Source: Verrucomicrobia bacterium LW23 (GTDB lineage: Bacteria; Verrucomicrobiota; Verrucomicrobiia; Methylacidiphilales; UBA1321). From it: a DNA stretch of 64,000 nt. Location: positions 80,545-144,544 of the forward strand of contig QAZA01000023.1 of the NCBI GenBank assembly GCA_003054695.1, written 5' to 3'. The first letter of the stretch is position 1, and each line of letters opens with the position of its first letter. This document shows, piece by piece, positions 50,451-58,505 of this stretch. Under the pieces are notes generated by a model. That model was given only the letters and a program-made list of their open reading frames with translations. It was not told the origin of the DNA and did no database searches. The position numbers and the translations under genes are program-made.

Positions 50451-51845
50451 CTACCGGGTCTTGGTGCGAATCGTCTCCTCCAGCAATGCTTCCAGTTGCG
50501 CGGCAATGGTTTGCGGGGAGAACTCTGCGCGGATGGCGGCGGCGGAGCGTTTGGCGGCGGCGAGGTACGCGGGATCGGAGGCCACCCTGGCGATGGCCTC
50601 GGCCAGGGCGGCCGGGGCGGAGTAATCGTCGTCCTCAGCGGCCTCGTCCGGGAGGTTGATGGCAATGCCGGAGCCATCGCGCTGGGGGAGATAGTGCGCG
50701 CCGACACCCGTAGTGGTGACGACTGGGCGGCCGAGCGCCAGAGCCTCCACCAGCGCGCGGTTCCATTCGTCGAACAGCGAGGGGACGACGACGACCGAGG
50801 CGCGGCGGATCTCGCGGATGACTGCCTCGGCGGGAAGCTTGCCGGGCATCTCCAGCGTGGCGATGCCTTTGCAGGAGTCGACGGCGGTTTGCCACTCGCG
50901 CGCGTAGGCAGCATCGCTGTCCGTAGCGCCGCCAATGACGACGAAGGTGTAGGAGAGGCTGGAGGGTTTGGCGACGGCGTCGTTGCCAGTGTCGTTGCCA
51001 CCGCTGATGCCTGTCCGGTATCCCAGCAGGCGCGCCGCTTCCGCAAACTCCAGCGCGCCCTTTTTGCGATTGAGCGCGCCGAGGAACAGGACGCGACCGG
51101 GCTCGGGGGAGATCGCTGCGGAGTCCGAGGTATCCGGAGACCTGGCCGGCTCTCCCGTCCCCTCCCCCGCCGTCGCCTCCAGAAAAGCGCGCGTAAGATT
51201 GTGCGGCAGCACGCGCACCTTGCCGGCGGGCGTTCCGTAATCCCTGCTAATATGCGTGGCCACCAGCGGCGAGTTGGCGGCGACGATGCGGCTGCGACTG
51301 TAGGCAAAGCGCAGCGGCCAGATATCCGTAAAGCGCGGGCGCGGCGATGCGGCGTCGGGGAAGGTGTAGCGAAGCGCGTAGGTGTGGGTAAAGATCGGCG
51401 GCACGATGCTGATCATGTCGGCCAGGCCGGCCACCACGCCGTCGGGCTCCTCGCACTGCGCCCACAGCACATCAAAAGGGCCGCGCCTTTTGAGGAACTC
51501 GAAGAGGTCCGTAGCGTCTGTAAGGGCCTTCCGATGGCCCCACACCAGCTTCAGCGCCTTGTCCACCGGCGAGGCCATCCAGGAACGGCGCCAGCGCGGC
51601 GTCTCCCAAACCTCCAGCTTGCCCAGGGTGGTGCGGCGCAGGATGGCCGTGGCGCCGCCTTTGCCGGAAACGCCCTCTCCGCCGCCGGACTCCTTCTTCG
51701 GATCGCACTGCGTCAATACCAACACTTCGTGCCCGCGCTCCTGCAGCGCCTCTGCCAGCTGCTGGGCGGTGCCGCCCTGGCTCTGCGGCCCGCCCGCGCG
51801 ACGGTTTTCCTCCCACATCCAGCGGGAGAGAAGGGCGACTTTCAT
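50451..51845 (-). CDS. Glycosyltransferase family 4-type protein
   Basis: A 464-residue GT-B glycosyltransferase. The N-terminus KVALLSRWMWEEN and GGTAQQLAEALQERGHEVLV is the acceptor-side Rossmann fold; the C-terminal half has RVLFLGALNRKKGALEFAEA and VVVPSLFDEWNRALVEALAL with the conserved Glu region of GT4, then GRPVVTTTGVGAHYL. Sugar donor and acceptor are unknown; a role in surface polysaccharide or lipid glycosylation is likely. A short variable insert rich in Gly/Ser lies around residues 50-65. Follows the GT2-like gene by 58 bases on the same strand. Confidence 0.88.
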   Translation of the reverse strand: MKVALLSRWMWEENRRAGGPQSQGGTAQQLAEALQERGHEVLVLTQCDPKKESGGGEGVSGKGGATAILRRTTLGKLEVWETPRWRRSWMASPVDKALKLVWGHRKALTDATDLFEFLKRRGPFDVLWAQCEEPDGVVAGLADMISIVPPIFTHTYALRYTFPDAASPRPRFTDIWPLRFAYSRSRIVAANSPLVATHISRDYGTPAGKVRVLPHNLTRAFLEATAGEGTGEPARSPDTSDSAAISPEPGRVLFLGALNRKKGALEFAEAARLLGYRTGISGGNDTGNDAVAKPSSLSYTFVVIGGATDSDAAYAREWQTAVDSCKGIATLEMPGKLPAEAVIREIRRASVVVVPSLFDEWNRALVEALALGRPVVTTTGVGAHYLPQRDGSGIAINLPDEAAEDDDYSAPAALAEAIARVASDPAYLAAAKRSAAAIRAEFSPQTIAAQLEALLEETIRTKTR

Positions 51846-51903
51846 GCGTGTGTGTGATTCGGTGTTTTGGGATCGGACCAGTGGTCAGGGAGACTCCCGG
51901 CGG

Positions 51904-52734
51904 CTACTCCTCAATCCACCCTGCGGGCCACGGCGCTTTGCTTACCTCCGCGGGCAGCTCCGCATTGGGGATGTATTTGAGCCCCGGATACAGCCCCGCG
52001 CTGCCGCGAAAGGGGTGCAGGTTCTTGCTCTCCGGCGTGGCGTTTTTCCAGACTTTATCGAACCACTCCGGGTCCACCAGGTCGTTGTGGCTCCAGTTCC
52101 TTATCTTCGTCTGCACGCGCGCGTCGTCGCCCACCATGCTGCCGTGGTGCAGGTACATGGATTCATCGAACGTGACGATCTTGGGCTTGCGCCACGTGCG
52201 GAGATACTCCTTGTAGCGCGCCAGGCAGCGCCAGTTGACCTGGCGATCGTTATTGAACAGGAAGCCTTTACGCAGGAAAACGAACGGCCGGTAGTCGTTA
52301 TTCGGATCGACCCGCAGGTTCCACGATTTAAAGTAGGTCCACGAGCGGATGCGGTAGCCGGCCCACTGGGTACGTTGCACTTCCTCCCAGGCGCGCTGCA
52401 AAATGTCGGTGGGGTACACCTCGTCGGCGTCGATAATGAGGTAGTAGTCGGCCTCCGGCGCCAGGGCAATGGCGGCGTTGCGCAGCCGGGCGGGGGCGTC
52501 CTGGCCGGGCAGCCAGTCGTTGTTGCGCGTTACGGTAATGCGCAGTTTGTTGTCGGGGTCCGGCAGGGAGAGGAGGCGCTGCACGGTGGCATCGGGCTCC
52601 AGCGGCTTGCCGTCCAGGTTGCGATCGTACCCCGTCGTCGCGCAGATGGCGTCCACAACAGGGTACATGGCCGCGAAACTGGCGGGCACAAACGGCTCGT
52701 CCTTAAAGACAAGATAGACAGCGGCTAACTTCAT
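51904..52734 (-). CDS. Glycosyltransferase family 2-like protein
   Basis: A 276-residue GT-A-like protein. It begins KLAAVYLVFKDEPFVPASFA and has ADYYLIIDADEVYPTDILQR, containing the DxD metal/nucleotide-sugar motif, then the acceptor region with MYLHHGSM. Similar to the short glycosyltransferases that read LxxxDxDE. With the GT4-type gene it forms a two-gene glycosylation unit; a hairpin element and the xseB-dxs genes lie upstream. ATG 52734 is chosen over 52878. Confidence 0.8.
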   Translation of the reverse strand: MKLAAVYLVFKDEPFVPASFAAMYPVVDAICATTGYDRNLDGKPLEPDATVQRLLSLPDPDNKLRITVTRNNDWLPGQDAPARLRNAAIALAPEADYYLIIDADEVYPTDILQRAWEEVQRTQWAGYRIRSWTYFKSWNLRVDPNNDYRPFVFLRKGFLFNNDRQVNWRCLARYKEYLRTWRKPKIVTFDESMYLHHGSMVGDDARVQTKIRNWSHNDLVDPEWFDKVWKNATPESKNLHPFRGSAGLYPGLKYIPNAELPAEVSKAPWPAGWIEE

Positions 52735-52941
52735 GAATGCGGGAGGGAAGGAGAAGAAAAAGGGGCGAGTCCAAGCGGACCCAATGGAAAGGGGGACGCT
52801 ACCCAAGCGCCCGCCAAACCTGAAGCAAAAAAACGCGCCGCCTCTGCGCGGCCGGGAACCATGGGCGAATTTTACCACGGCAAGGGGAGCATCGGCACGA
52901 ATGGGGGAAAGGAACAGGGAGGTGTAAGCTTTTACCGGCTG

Positions 52942-53033
52942 TTTCCCTTCCCTCCTTAGCGGCTTTGTCCCCCTTCGCGTGATAAAATTCTGTTCAGGCG
53001 AAGGGGAACAAAGCCGCTAAGGGGGGAAGGGAG
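52942..53033. repeat. Hairpin element, copy 3
   Basis: Arms 52942-52978 (containing cttagcggctttgtccccct) and 52998-53033 pair with few mismatches around a ~20-base loop. Same core as the copies at 34398 and 34733. It lies between the glycosyltransferase genes and xseB, with a degraded cgtggttaaac repeat next to it (about 53090-53115). Confidence 0.85.
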
Positions 53034-53207
53034 ATTCGCGCAAGCTTGCTTTTACCCACCTCCCCATTTCGTGGCTGCAGCCCCCTCTCTTTCTCCCCTT
53101 TCCGTGGTTAAACTCGCCCCAACTCCCCAGCTTCCCTTCTCCCCCGCGCCCGCCGCCGGATGGTAACTTTTGCTCGACGCCGCCGCATTATACGTTAGCG
53201 TTGCGCC

Positions 53208-53657
53208 GTGAAACAGTCCCGCCAGGAAACCAACCTTAAGTTTGAGCAAGCCCTCGCGGAGCTGGAAAAAACCGTGCACGAGATGGAGAACGCCGAGCTT
53301 CCGTTGGAGAAGCTGATTGAGCGATACGAAAGCGGCATGCGCCTGGTGCAAATCTGCAGCGAAAAGCTGGCCGAAGCGGAGCAAAAGGTGGAGATCCTGG
53401 GCCGCTCGCGATCCGACGAGCCTTCCGCCGCTTCCGCCCAGCCCGGCACGCCTGTCACTGGGCGCGGCTCGCGCGTTATCGGCGGGGCCGGCCCTTCCGC
53501 ACCGCAATCCACATCCGCATCCTCTTCTGCGTCAAGGGATTCCGCAACCCCGCGGTCGCCGTCCACCGGCACCGGCGCCTCCTCTGCTTCGCCACGCCCC
53601 CAAGATGGCAATGATGACGACGACACTGAAAAAGAAGAGGAAATCAGCCTTTTTTAG
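53208..53657 (+). CDS. xseB: Exodeoxyribonuclease VII small subunit
   Basis: Small subunit of exonuclease VII, which degrades single-stranded DNA in mismatch and recombination repair. Residues ~9-72 match XseB: FEQALAELEKTVHEMENAEL, LEKLIERYESGMRLV and EKLAEAEQKVEIL, a helical hairpin. At 149 residues it is nearly twice the usual ~80; the extra C-terminal ~80 residues are Ser/Ala/Pro-rich with an acidic DDDDTEKEEE end and are probably disordered. Start GTG 53208. It lies directly before dxs, a common neighbour of xseB. Confidence 0.92.
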   Translation: MKQSRQETNLKFEQALAELEKTVHEMENAELPLEKLIERYESGMRLVQICSEKLAEAEQKVEILGRSRSDEPSAASAQPGTPVTGRGSRVIGGAGPSAPQSTSASSSASRDSATPRSPSTGTGASSASPRPQDGNDDDDTEKEEEISLF

Positions 53658-53744
53658 TTGGAATTTTTCCTGATTAGGAACAGAACTGACACACTCAACG
53701 CCCACGCCCACGCACCCACTCCCTTTCCCCAGGAAGTTGCGCTT

Positions 53745-55703
53745 ATGCCCAGAATCCTCGACTCCATCAACTCCCCCGCCGACGTCAAACGCCTCAGCTT
53801 CGACGAGCTCGACGTCCTCGGCCAGGAGATCCGCGACGAACTCATAACCGTGCTGGCCAAAACCGGCGGTCACCTGGGGCCCAACCTCGGCGTTGTGGAG
53901 TTGAGCATGGCGCTGCACGCGGTGTTTGATACGCCGAATGACAACTTTATCTTCGACGTCAGCCACCAGGCCTACGTCCACAAGCTGCTTACCGGCCGCC
54001 GCGATCGCTTCCACACCATCCGCCAGCCGGACGGCCTGAACGGCTTTATGCTGCGCACCGAGAGCGAGCACGACTGCTACGGCGCCGGCCACGCGGGCAC
54101 CGCCCTCTCCGCCGCCCTCGGCATGGCCGTGGCCCGCGACATGCGCGGCACGCGCGAGCACGTCGTCTGCCTGGCCGGCGACGCCGCCTTTACCTGCGGC
54201 GTTACCTTTGAGGCGCTGAACAACGTGGCCAGCAGCACCAAACGCCTCATCATCATTCTCAACGACAACGAGTGGTCGATCGACAAAAACGTGGGCGCCA
54301 TCGCCAGCTACCTCAATCGCATCGCCACCAACGACCGTTTCTCCTTCCTGCACGAGAAGGCCAAGGGCTTTCTGCACCGCCTGGCCGGCGACACCGCCGT
54401 AAAGCTGATGGGCCGCGCCGAGGAAGCTGTAAAGGGCCTGATGCTGCCCAGCCTGATTTTCGAAGAGCTCGGCCTCACCTACTACGGCCCCGTCGACGGC
54501 CACGACACGCGCAGCCTCATCAAAACGCTGGAGTTCCTCAAGACGCAGGATCATCCCGTTCTCCTGCACGTACTTACGCAAAAGGGCAAAGGCTTTGAGC
54601 TGGCGCTGGCCAAGCAGAAGAAATTCCACGGCGTAGGCCCCAACACGTACGATCCCGAAACGCGCCAGGAGAAAACCTCCGCCAGCGCCGCCAAAACGTA
54701 CAGCCAGGTCTTCGGCGAGACGATGGTGAAACTGGCCGACCAGAACAACAAGGTCGTCGCCATTACCGGCGCCATGCCCAACGGCACGGCGCTGGATATC
54801 TTCCAGCCCAAACACCCGGACCGCTACTTCGACGTCGGCATTGCCGAGGAGCACGCCGTTCTCTTTGCCGCCGGCCTGGCCACCAAGGGCTTCAAGCCGT
54901 TCTGCGCCATCTACTCCACCTTCCTGCAACGCGCGTTTGACCAGATTGTGCACGACGTCTGCCTGCAGAACCTCAACGTCGTCTTCTGTATGGACCGCGG
55001 CGGCCTATCCGGCGACGACGGCCCGACGCACCACGGCCTCTTCGACATCAGCTACCTGCGCGGCGTCCCCAACCTCGTCCACATGACCCCCAAGGACGAA
55101 GACGAGCTGGCCGACATGCTCTACACCGCCATGCACCACACCGGCCCCATCGCCATCCGCTACCCGCGCGGCGCTGGCCCGGGCGCCAAAGTTAAGGAGC
55201 ACCCGCAGCTCGTCCCCATCGGCAAAGCCGAGGTGCTGAAGCACGGCAGCCAGGTGGCCATCTTCGCCATCGGCAACATGATCCCCATGGCGTTTGAGGT
55301 CGCCAAAGAGCTGGAAGCGCGCGGTTACTCCGCCGCCGTCATCAACCCCCGCACCGTCAAGCCGCTCGACGTCGGCACCATCGAGTTCTTCTCGCGCAGC
55401 GCCGAGCTGGTCATCACCATGGAGGACCACGTCCTGATGGGCGGCTTTGGCAGCGCTGTGCTGGAGGAGCTGACCGGCCTGGACATCCAGGTCCCCGTCG
55501 TCCGCATCGGCTGGCCCGACGCTTTTATCGAGCACGGCAAGGAGCCGCTGCTTCGCGCCAAGTACGGCCTCACCACGAGGGACACCGTCGAGCGCGCATT
55601 GCCGATCCTGGAGCGCAGCGGCGCGGCCACTGGTGGCAGCGGTAGCGGATCCACCGTACAGGTGAAGCTCCCCTCCCCCGCGCTGAAGAGCGTGGTGGCG
55701 TAA
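53745..55703 (+). CDS. dxs: 1-deoxy-D-xylulose-5-phosphate synthase
   Basis: First step of the non-mevalonate isoprenoid pathway: condenses pyruvate with glyceraldehyde-3-phosphate using thiamine diphosphate. The 652-residue protein has DVSHQAYVHKLLTGRRDRFH, the TPP motif region GDAAFTCGVTFEALNN and LNDNEWSIDKNVGA, then transketolase domains with CMDRGGLSGDDGPTHHGLFD. The TPP motif reads GDAA rather than the usual GDGA, a variant worth noting. ATG 53745 has aggaag eight bases upstream. A ~35-residue Gly/Ser-rich tail follows the last domain. Downstream of xseB. Confidence 0.95.
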   Translation: MPRILDSINSPADVKRLSFDELDVLGQEIRDELITVLAKTGGHLGPNLGVVELSMALHAVFDTPNDNFIFDVSHQAYVHKLLTGRRDRFHTIRQPDGLNGFMLRTESEHDCYGAGHAGTALSAALGMAVARDMRGTREHVVCLAGDAAFTCGVTFEALNNVASSTKRLIIILNDNEWSIDKNVGAIASYLNRIATNDRFSFLHEKAKGFLHRLAGDTAVKLMGRAEEAVKGLMLPSLIFEELGLTYYGPVDGHDTRSLIKTLEFLKTQDHPVLLHVLTQKGKGFELALAKQKKFHGVGPNTYDPETRQEKTSASAAKTYSQVFGETMVKLADQNNKVVAITGAMPNGTALDIFQPKHPDRYFDVGIAEEHAVLFAAGLATKGFKPFCAIYSTFLQRAFDQIVHDVCLQNLNVVFCMDRGGLSGDDGPTHHGLFDISYLRGVPNLVHMTPKDEDELADMLYTAMHHTGPIAIRYPRGAGPGAKVKEHPQLVPIGKAEVLKHGSQVAIFAIGNMIPMAFEVAKELEARGYSAAVINPRTVKPLDVGTIEFFSRSAELVITMEDHVLMGGFGSAVLEELTGLDIQVPVVRIGWPDAFIEHGKEPLLRAKYGLTTRDTVERALPILERSGAATGGSGSGSTVQVKLPSPALKSVVA

Positions 55704-55929
55704 GGGCGACCGAGACTTCTCGCTCAGGCAACGTGCAGCCCGCCGCCGGGGCATTGCTCACACAGGGCGACTGCCTGCGCTACAATGTAGAGGGACTGCG
55801 AAATCTCCGCTACAGTGTGGTGTTACGCCTTGCACACAGGGAGAATTTCCGATACTCTTGCGGGTATCGGGACGGACATAGGTCCGTACGTAAAGCTTTG
55901 GCATCCAAGCCTTTACTCTTCCGCTCCCC

Positions 55930-56571
55930 ATGCGCTCCCTGGTCCTTCTCGGCATCTTCCTCTGCATGGTCGCCGGCGGCGCCTGCCTCGCCGTTGTGCT
56001 GAGTCCGCACATCAGGCCGACGCTCAAGGCGTTGGCCAGGGACTCCAGCGCCGGGGACAAAACCAAGCCCGATGATGCGGCCGCGCCATCCGGCCTGCCC
56101 ATTCACCCCACCTTTAACGGGTTGGAAGGCAAGCTGTTGCGACTGACTCAGGGGCCGGATCAGTTTTACCCGGCCAAAGTGGGGGATACGCAGGTCAAAT
56201 ACGTCTTCGTCTACTTCTCCGCAGAGTGGTGCTGGGCCTGCAAGGAGGTGACGCCCAGCCTCGTCAGCTTTTACGACAAGTACAGAAGCCAGGCGAAAGC
56301 CAGGGGAGTTCCCTTCGAGATCATCTTCATTTCGTCCGACAACTCCTCCAAAGCCATGCGTGAGTACGCCCAGGGCGCGAAGATGAACTGGCTGGTGATG
56401 CGCCACAATGTAGGCCGCACCACCGCCAACCCACTGCACCGCCTGTCCGGCCGCTACATACCCTGCCTGGTGCTGCTGGGCCCCGACGGCCAGGTTATTG
56501 CCGGTGGCGATGGCCAGGAGAAAGCGCGTGCAGCCATGAGCGAGATGATTCGGATTGTGAATCGCAGCTGA
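55930..56571 (+). CDS. Thioredoxin-like protein with CWAC motif
   Basis: A 213-residue membrane-anchored thioredoxin-like protein. An N-terminal hydrophobic segment (LVLLGIFLCMVAGGACLAVV) is followed by a ~40-residue linker and a thioredoxin-like domain with VFVYFSAEWCWACKEVTP. The domain architecture resembles nucleoredoxin/TlpA-type proteins facing the periplasm. Beyond the core, GRYIPCLVLLGPDGQVI carries the cis-Pro-type region. First member of a tandem pair of paralogues. Confidence 0.85.
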   Translation: MRSLVLLGIFLCMVAGGACLAVVLSPHIRPTLKALARDSSAGDKTKPDDAAAPSGLPIHPTFNGLEGKLLRLTQGPDQFYPAKVGDTQVKYVFVYFSAEWCWACKEVTPSLVSFYDKYRSQAKARGVPFEIIFISSDNSSKAMREYAQGAKMNWLVMRHNVGRTTANPLHRLSGRYIPCLVLLGPDGQVIAGGDGQEKARAAMSEMIRIVNRS

Positions 56572-56697
56572 CACCCCGTAAAATCTGGACCCCGCCTGCC
56601 CTTGCAGCTTGCACAATTTCACAACCCGCCGTAGTATGGTGACCATCGGCACACCCGTGCGGGCACCGACCCCGGCCCTTAACCTTCCCTCCTTACC

Positions 56698-57372
56698 ATG
56701 CGTTCCCTCGCGCTCCTCGGCTTTTTCCTCTGCCTCGTTGTAGGCGGCGGCTGCATCGCCGTTTACATGATGCCCAAGGCGAAGGTGACGACCAACGCCT
56801 TTAGCGGCAAAGAAAAGGACACGCCGGCGGCCGAAACCTCCCCTGGCGACGGAAAAGCCGCCACCGCCTCCAAGCCCGCCGAAACCCCGGCCCGCAGCGG
56901 CAACAGCCTCCCCACCAACCCTGCCTTCAAAGGCCTGGAGGGTAAGCTGGTGCGCGCCAACGCCGGGCAGTTTATTAAGGCGAAGCAGGTGGATACGCAG
57001 GTGAAATACGTGCTGGTGTACTACTCCGCCCACTGGTGCCCGCCGTGCCGCATGTTCACGCCCAAGCTCGTCAACTTTTACGAGAGCTACAAGAACGTCG
57101 CCAAAAACAAGGGCGTCCCCTTCGAAGTCATTTTCGTCTCCTTTGATAACAGCGAGAATGAGATGGAGCAATACGCCATGGAGACCAACATGAGCTGGCT
57201 GGCCGTACGCTACGGCGCCGCCCGCTCCGCCGGCAATCCCCTCCTGCGCCTCAGCGGCCGCGGCATCCCCTTCCTGGTGCTGCTCGGCCCTGACGGCGAA
57301 GTCCTCATTAACGGCCACGGCGGCACGCAGCAGGCACTGAATGAGATGATGCGGATTGTGAATCAGAGCTGA
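56698..57372 (+). CDS. Thioredoxin-like protein with CPPC motif
   Basis: A 224-residue paralogue of the preceding gene: the same layout of membrane anchor (LALLGFFLCLVVGGGCIAVY), linker and domain VLVYYSAHWCPPCRMFTP, and a matching GRGIPFLVLLGPDGEVL end. The active site is CPPC rather than CWAC. The pair arose by duplication and may have split roles, for example as reductant and substrate-specific exchanger. A separate gap of ~125 bases with tgcagcttgcacaatttcac precedes it, so it may have its own promoter. Confidence 0.87.
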   Translation: MRSLALLGFFLCLVVGGGCIAVYMMPKAKVTTNAFSGKEKDTPAAETSPGDGKAATASKPAETPARSGNSLPTNPAFKGLEGKLVRANAGQFIKAKQVDTQVKYVLVYYSAHWCPPCRMFTPKLVNFYESYKNVAKNKGVPFEVIFVSFDNSENEMEQYAMETNMSWLAVRYGAARSAGNPLLRLSGRGIPFLVLLGPDGEVLINGHGGTQQALNEMMRIVNQS

Positions 57373-57521
57373 GGCAGAGACAGAAGCCCTTGCAGTATCG
57401 TTAGTTGCAGAGCTTACGGCATACCAGATGTGGACTAGCTGGCACGCCGTACAGAAATGCAGTCGTGTAGCCAGGTAACGATTATTGTAGAACGATAACC
57501 GGCCTGGTCAGGAGGTTTGTT

Positions 57522-58295
57522 GTGCGAATTATTTCTCCGTTTCGGGATTACTATGACAGCTATAGTAACCAAGTATTTAAAGACGATTCGTCCCTTATTT
57601 ATCATCGTAGTGCCAGGCCACATTTCAAACTGGACTATGACGACCACGACAGATTCAGCCACGAGTTTATAGATTCGCTCAAACCGCCCCTCTTCCCCTG
57701 GGATCCATGGGATTGGGTGGAAAGGCCTGACGAAGACGAAACTTTTAAGTGGGATCCGGAGTATACCGGCTTGTTTAACCTGGATGCCGTGCGCTGCGTA
57801 TACTTTCACCTTCTCCTTTTGGGTGGCAAGTTTTATCCCGTTGCCCATGTGATTGTTACAACAGCATGTGAGAACGGCAAGGTCGAATCAGAAGGCCACT
57901 ACCGGCCCTACTTTAATTACAAGGATCCTTATAAATACTGGCCAAAGTATAGACGCTATCGAAGAGTCACTCAGACAAAGCCGCTTGCCTTTGGACAAGA
58001 ATCGAGCTTTGCGTATCACTTGAACAAAAAGTACGATCCGATTCTTCTCGTTAACCTCTCGAGTAACTATACCCTTTCATATCAAAATGCACCTCGACTT
58101 GCAGATCTTCAGTTTCCGCTATCCGTTCATGAAACGACGATGGAGATCCATAATATTCTGCAATATAAGGACCCTGATGTTGTAGAAGTAGCGGACAAAT
58201 ACAAGATCCTCGGCCACGGCTATGATCAATCCAGCTTTCGCCGCGATAAGGGAGGTCCCACCCGGAAGCGGAAGAAGCGGGGAGGTTCCTCCTGA
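57522..58295 (+). CDS. AT-rich hypothetical protein
   Basis: A 257-residue protein I do not recognise by function. It begins MRIISPFRDYYDSYSNQVF, a start I associate with scattered hypothetical proteins, including some in phages. It is rich in Tyr, Asp and Phe (HFKLDYDDHDRFSHEFID) with a basic tail (RRDKGGPTRKRKKRGGSS) and no membrane segment. A strong Shine-Dalgarno (aggagg) sits six bases before GTG 57522. Its base composition is visibly more AT-rich than neighbouring genes, suggesting a different origin. Confidence 0.75.
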   Translation: MRIISPFRDYYDSYSNQVFKDDSSLIYHRSARPHFKLDYDDHDRFSHEFIDSLKPPLFPWDPWDWVERPDEDETFKWDPEYTGLFNLDAVRCVYFHLLLLGGKFYPVAHVIVTTACENGKVESEGHYRPYFNYKDPYKYWPKYRRYRRVTQTKPLAFGQESSFAYHLNKKYDPILLVNLSSNYTLSYQNAPRLADLQFPLSVHETTMEIHNILQYKDPDVVEVADKYKILGHGYDQSSFRRDKGGPTRKRKKRGGSS

Positions 58296-58505
58296 CCTCC
58301 TGACGGGCAGGCGCGCGGTCGCGATCCCCTCAGGCAAGAAATGCTGGGTTTGCGCACTTCCTGCGATTGACGCGGAGGCACTTACGTCGCAGTGTGGAGC
58401 ATTCATGCCTGCCCGTGCGTATAATGTTGCTTTGCGGTTACCTTTCGGGCGAGGCGTCGCGGCGCATTGCGGCGCATGTCGCTCTGGCTGTGGAGGTTGC
58501 GGCGC

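Noticed and set aside
49965..51857. Plus-strand open frame of 630 codons across the glycosyltransferase region
   Set aside because: It is mostly antisense to the GT4-type gene with clear motifs and carries no domain itself.
53532..54953. Minus-strand open frame of 473 codons over xseB-dxs
   Set aside because: Antisense to xseB and dxs, both certain; composition is that of a shadow frame.
55740..55800. Promoter with ttgctc and tacaat before the thioredoxin-like pair
   Set aside because: The spacing between the elements is about 21 bases, too long for a standard promoter.
55810..57318. Minus-strand open frame of 502 codons over the thioredoxin-like pair
   Set aside because: Antisense to two thioredoxin-like genes with signal anchors and active-site motifs.
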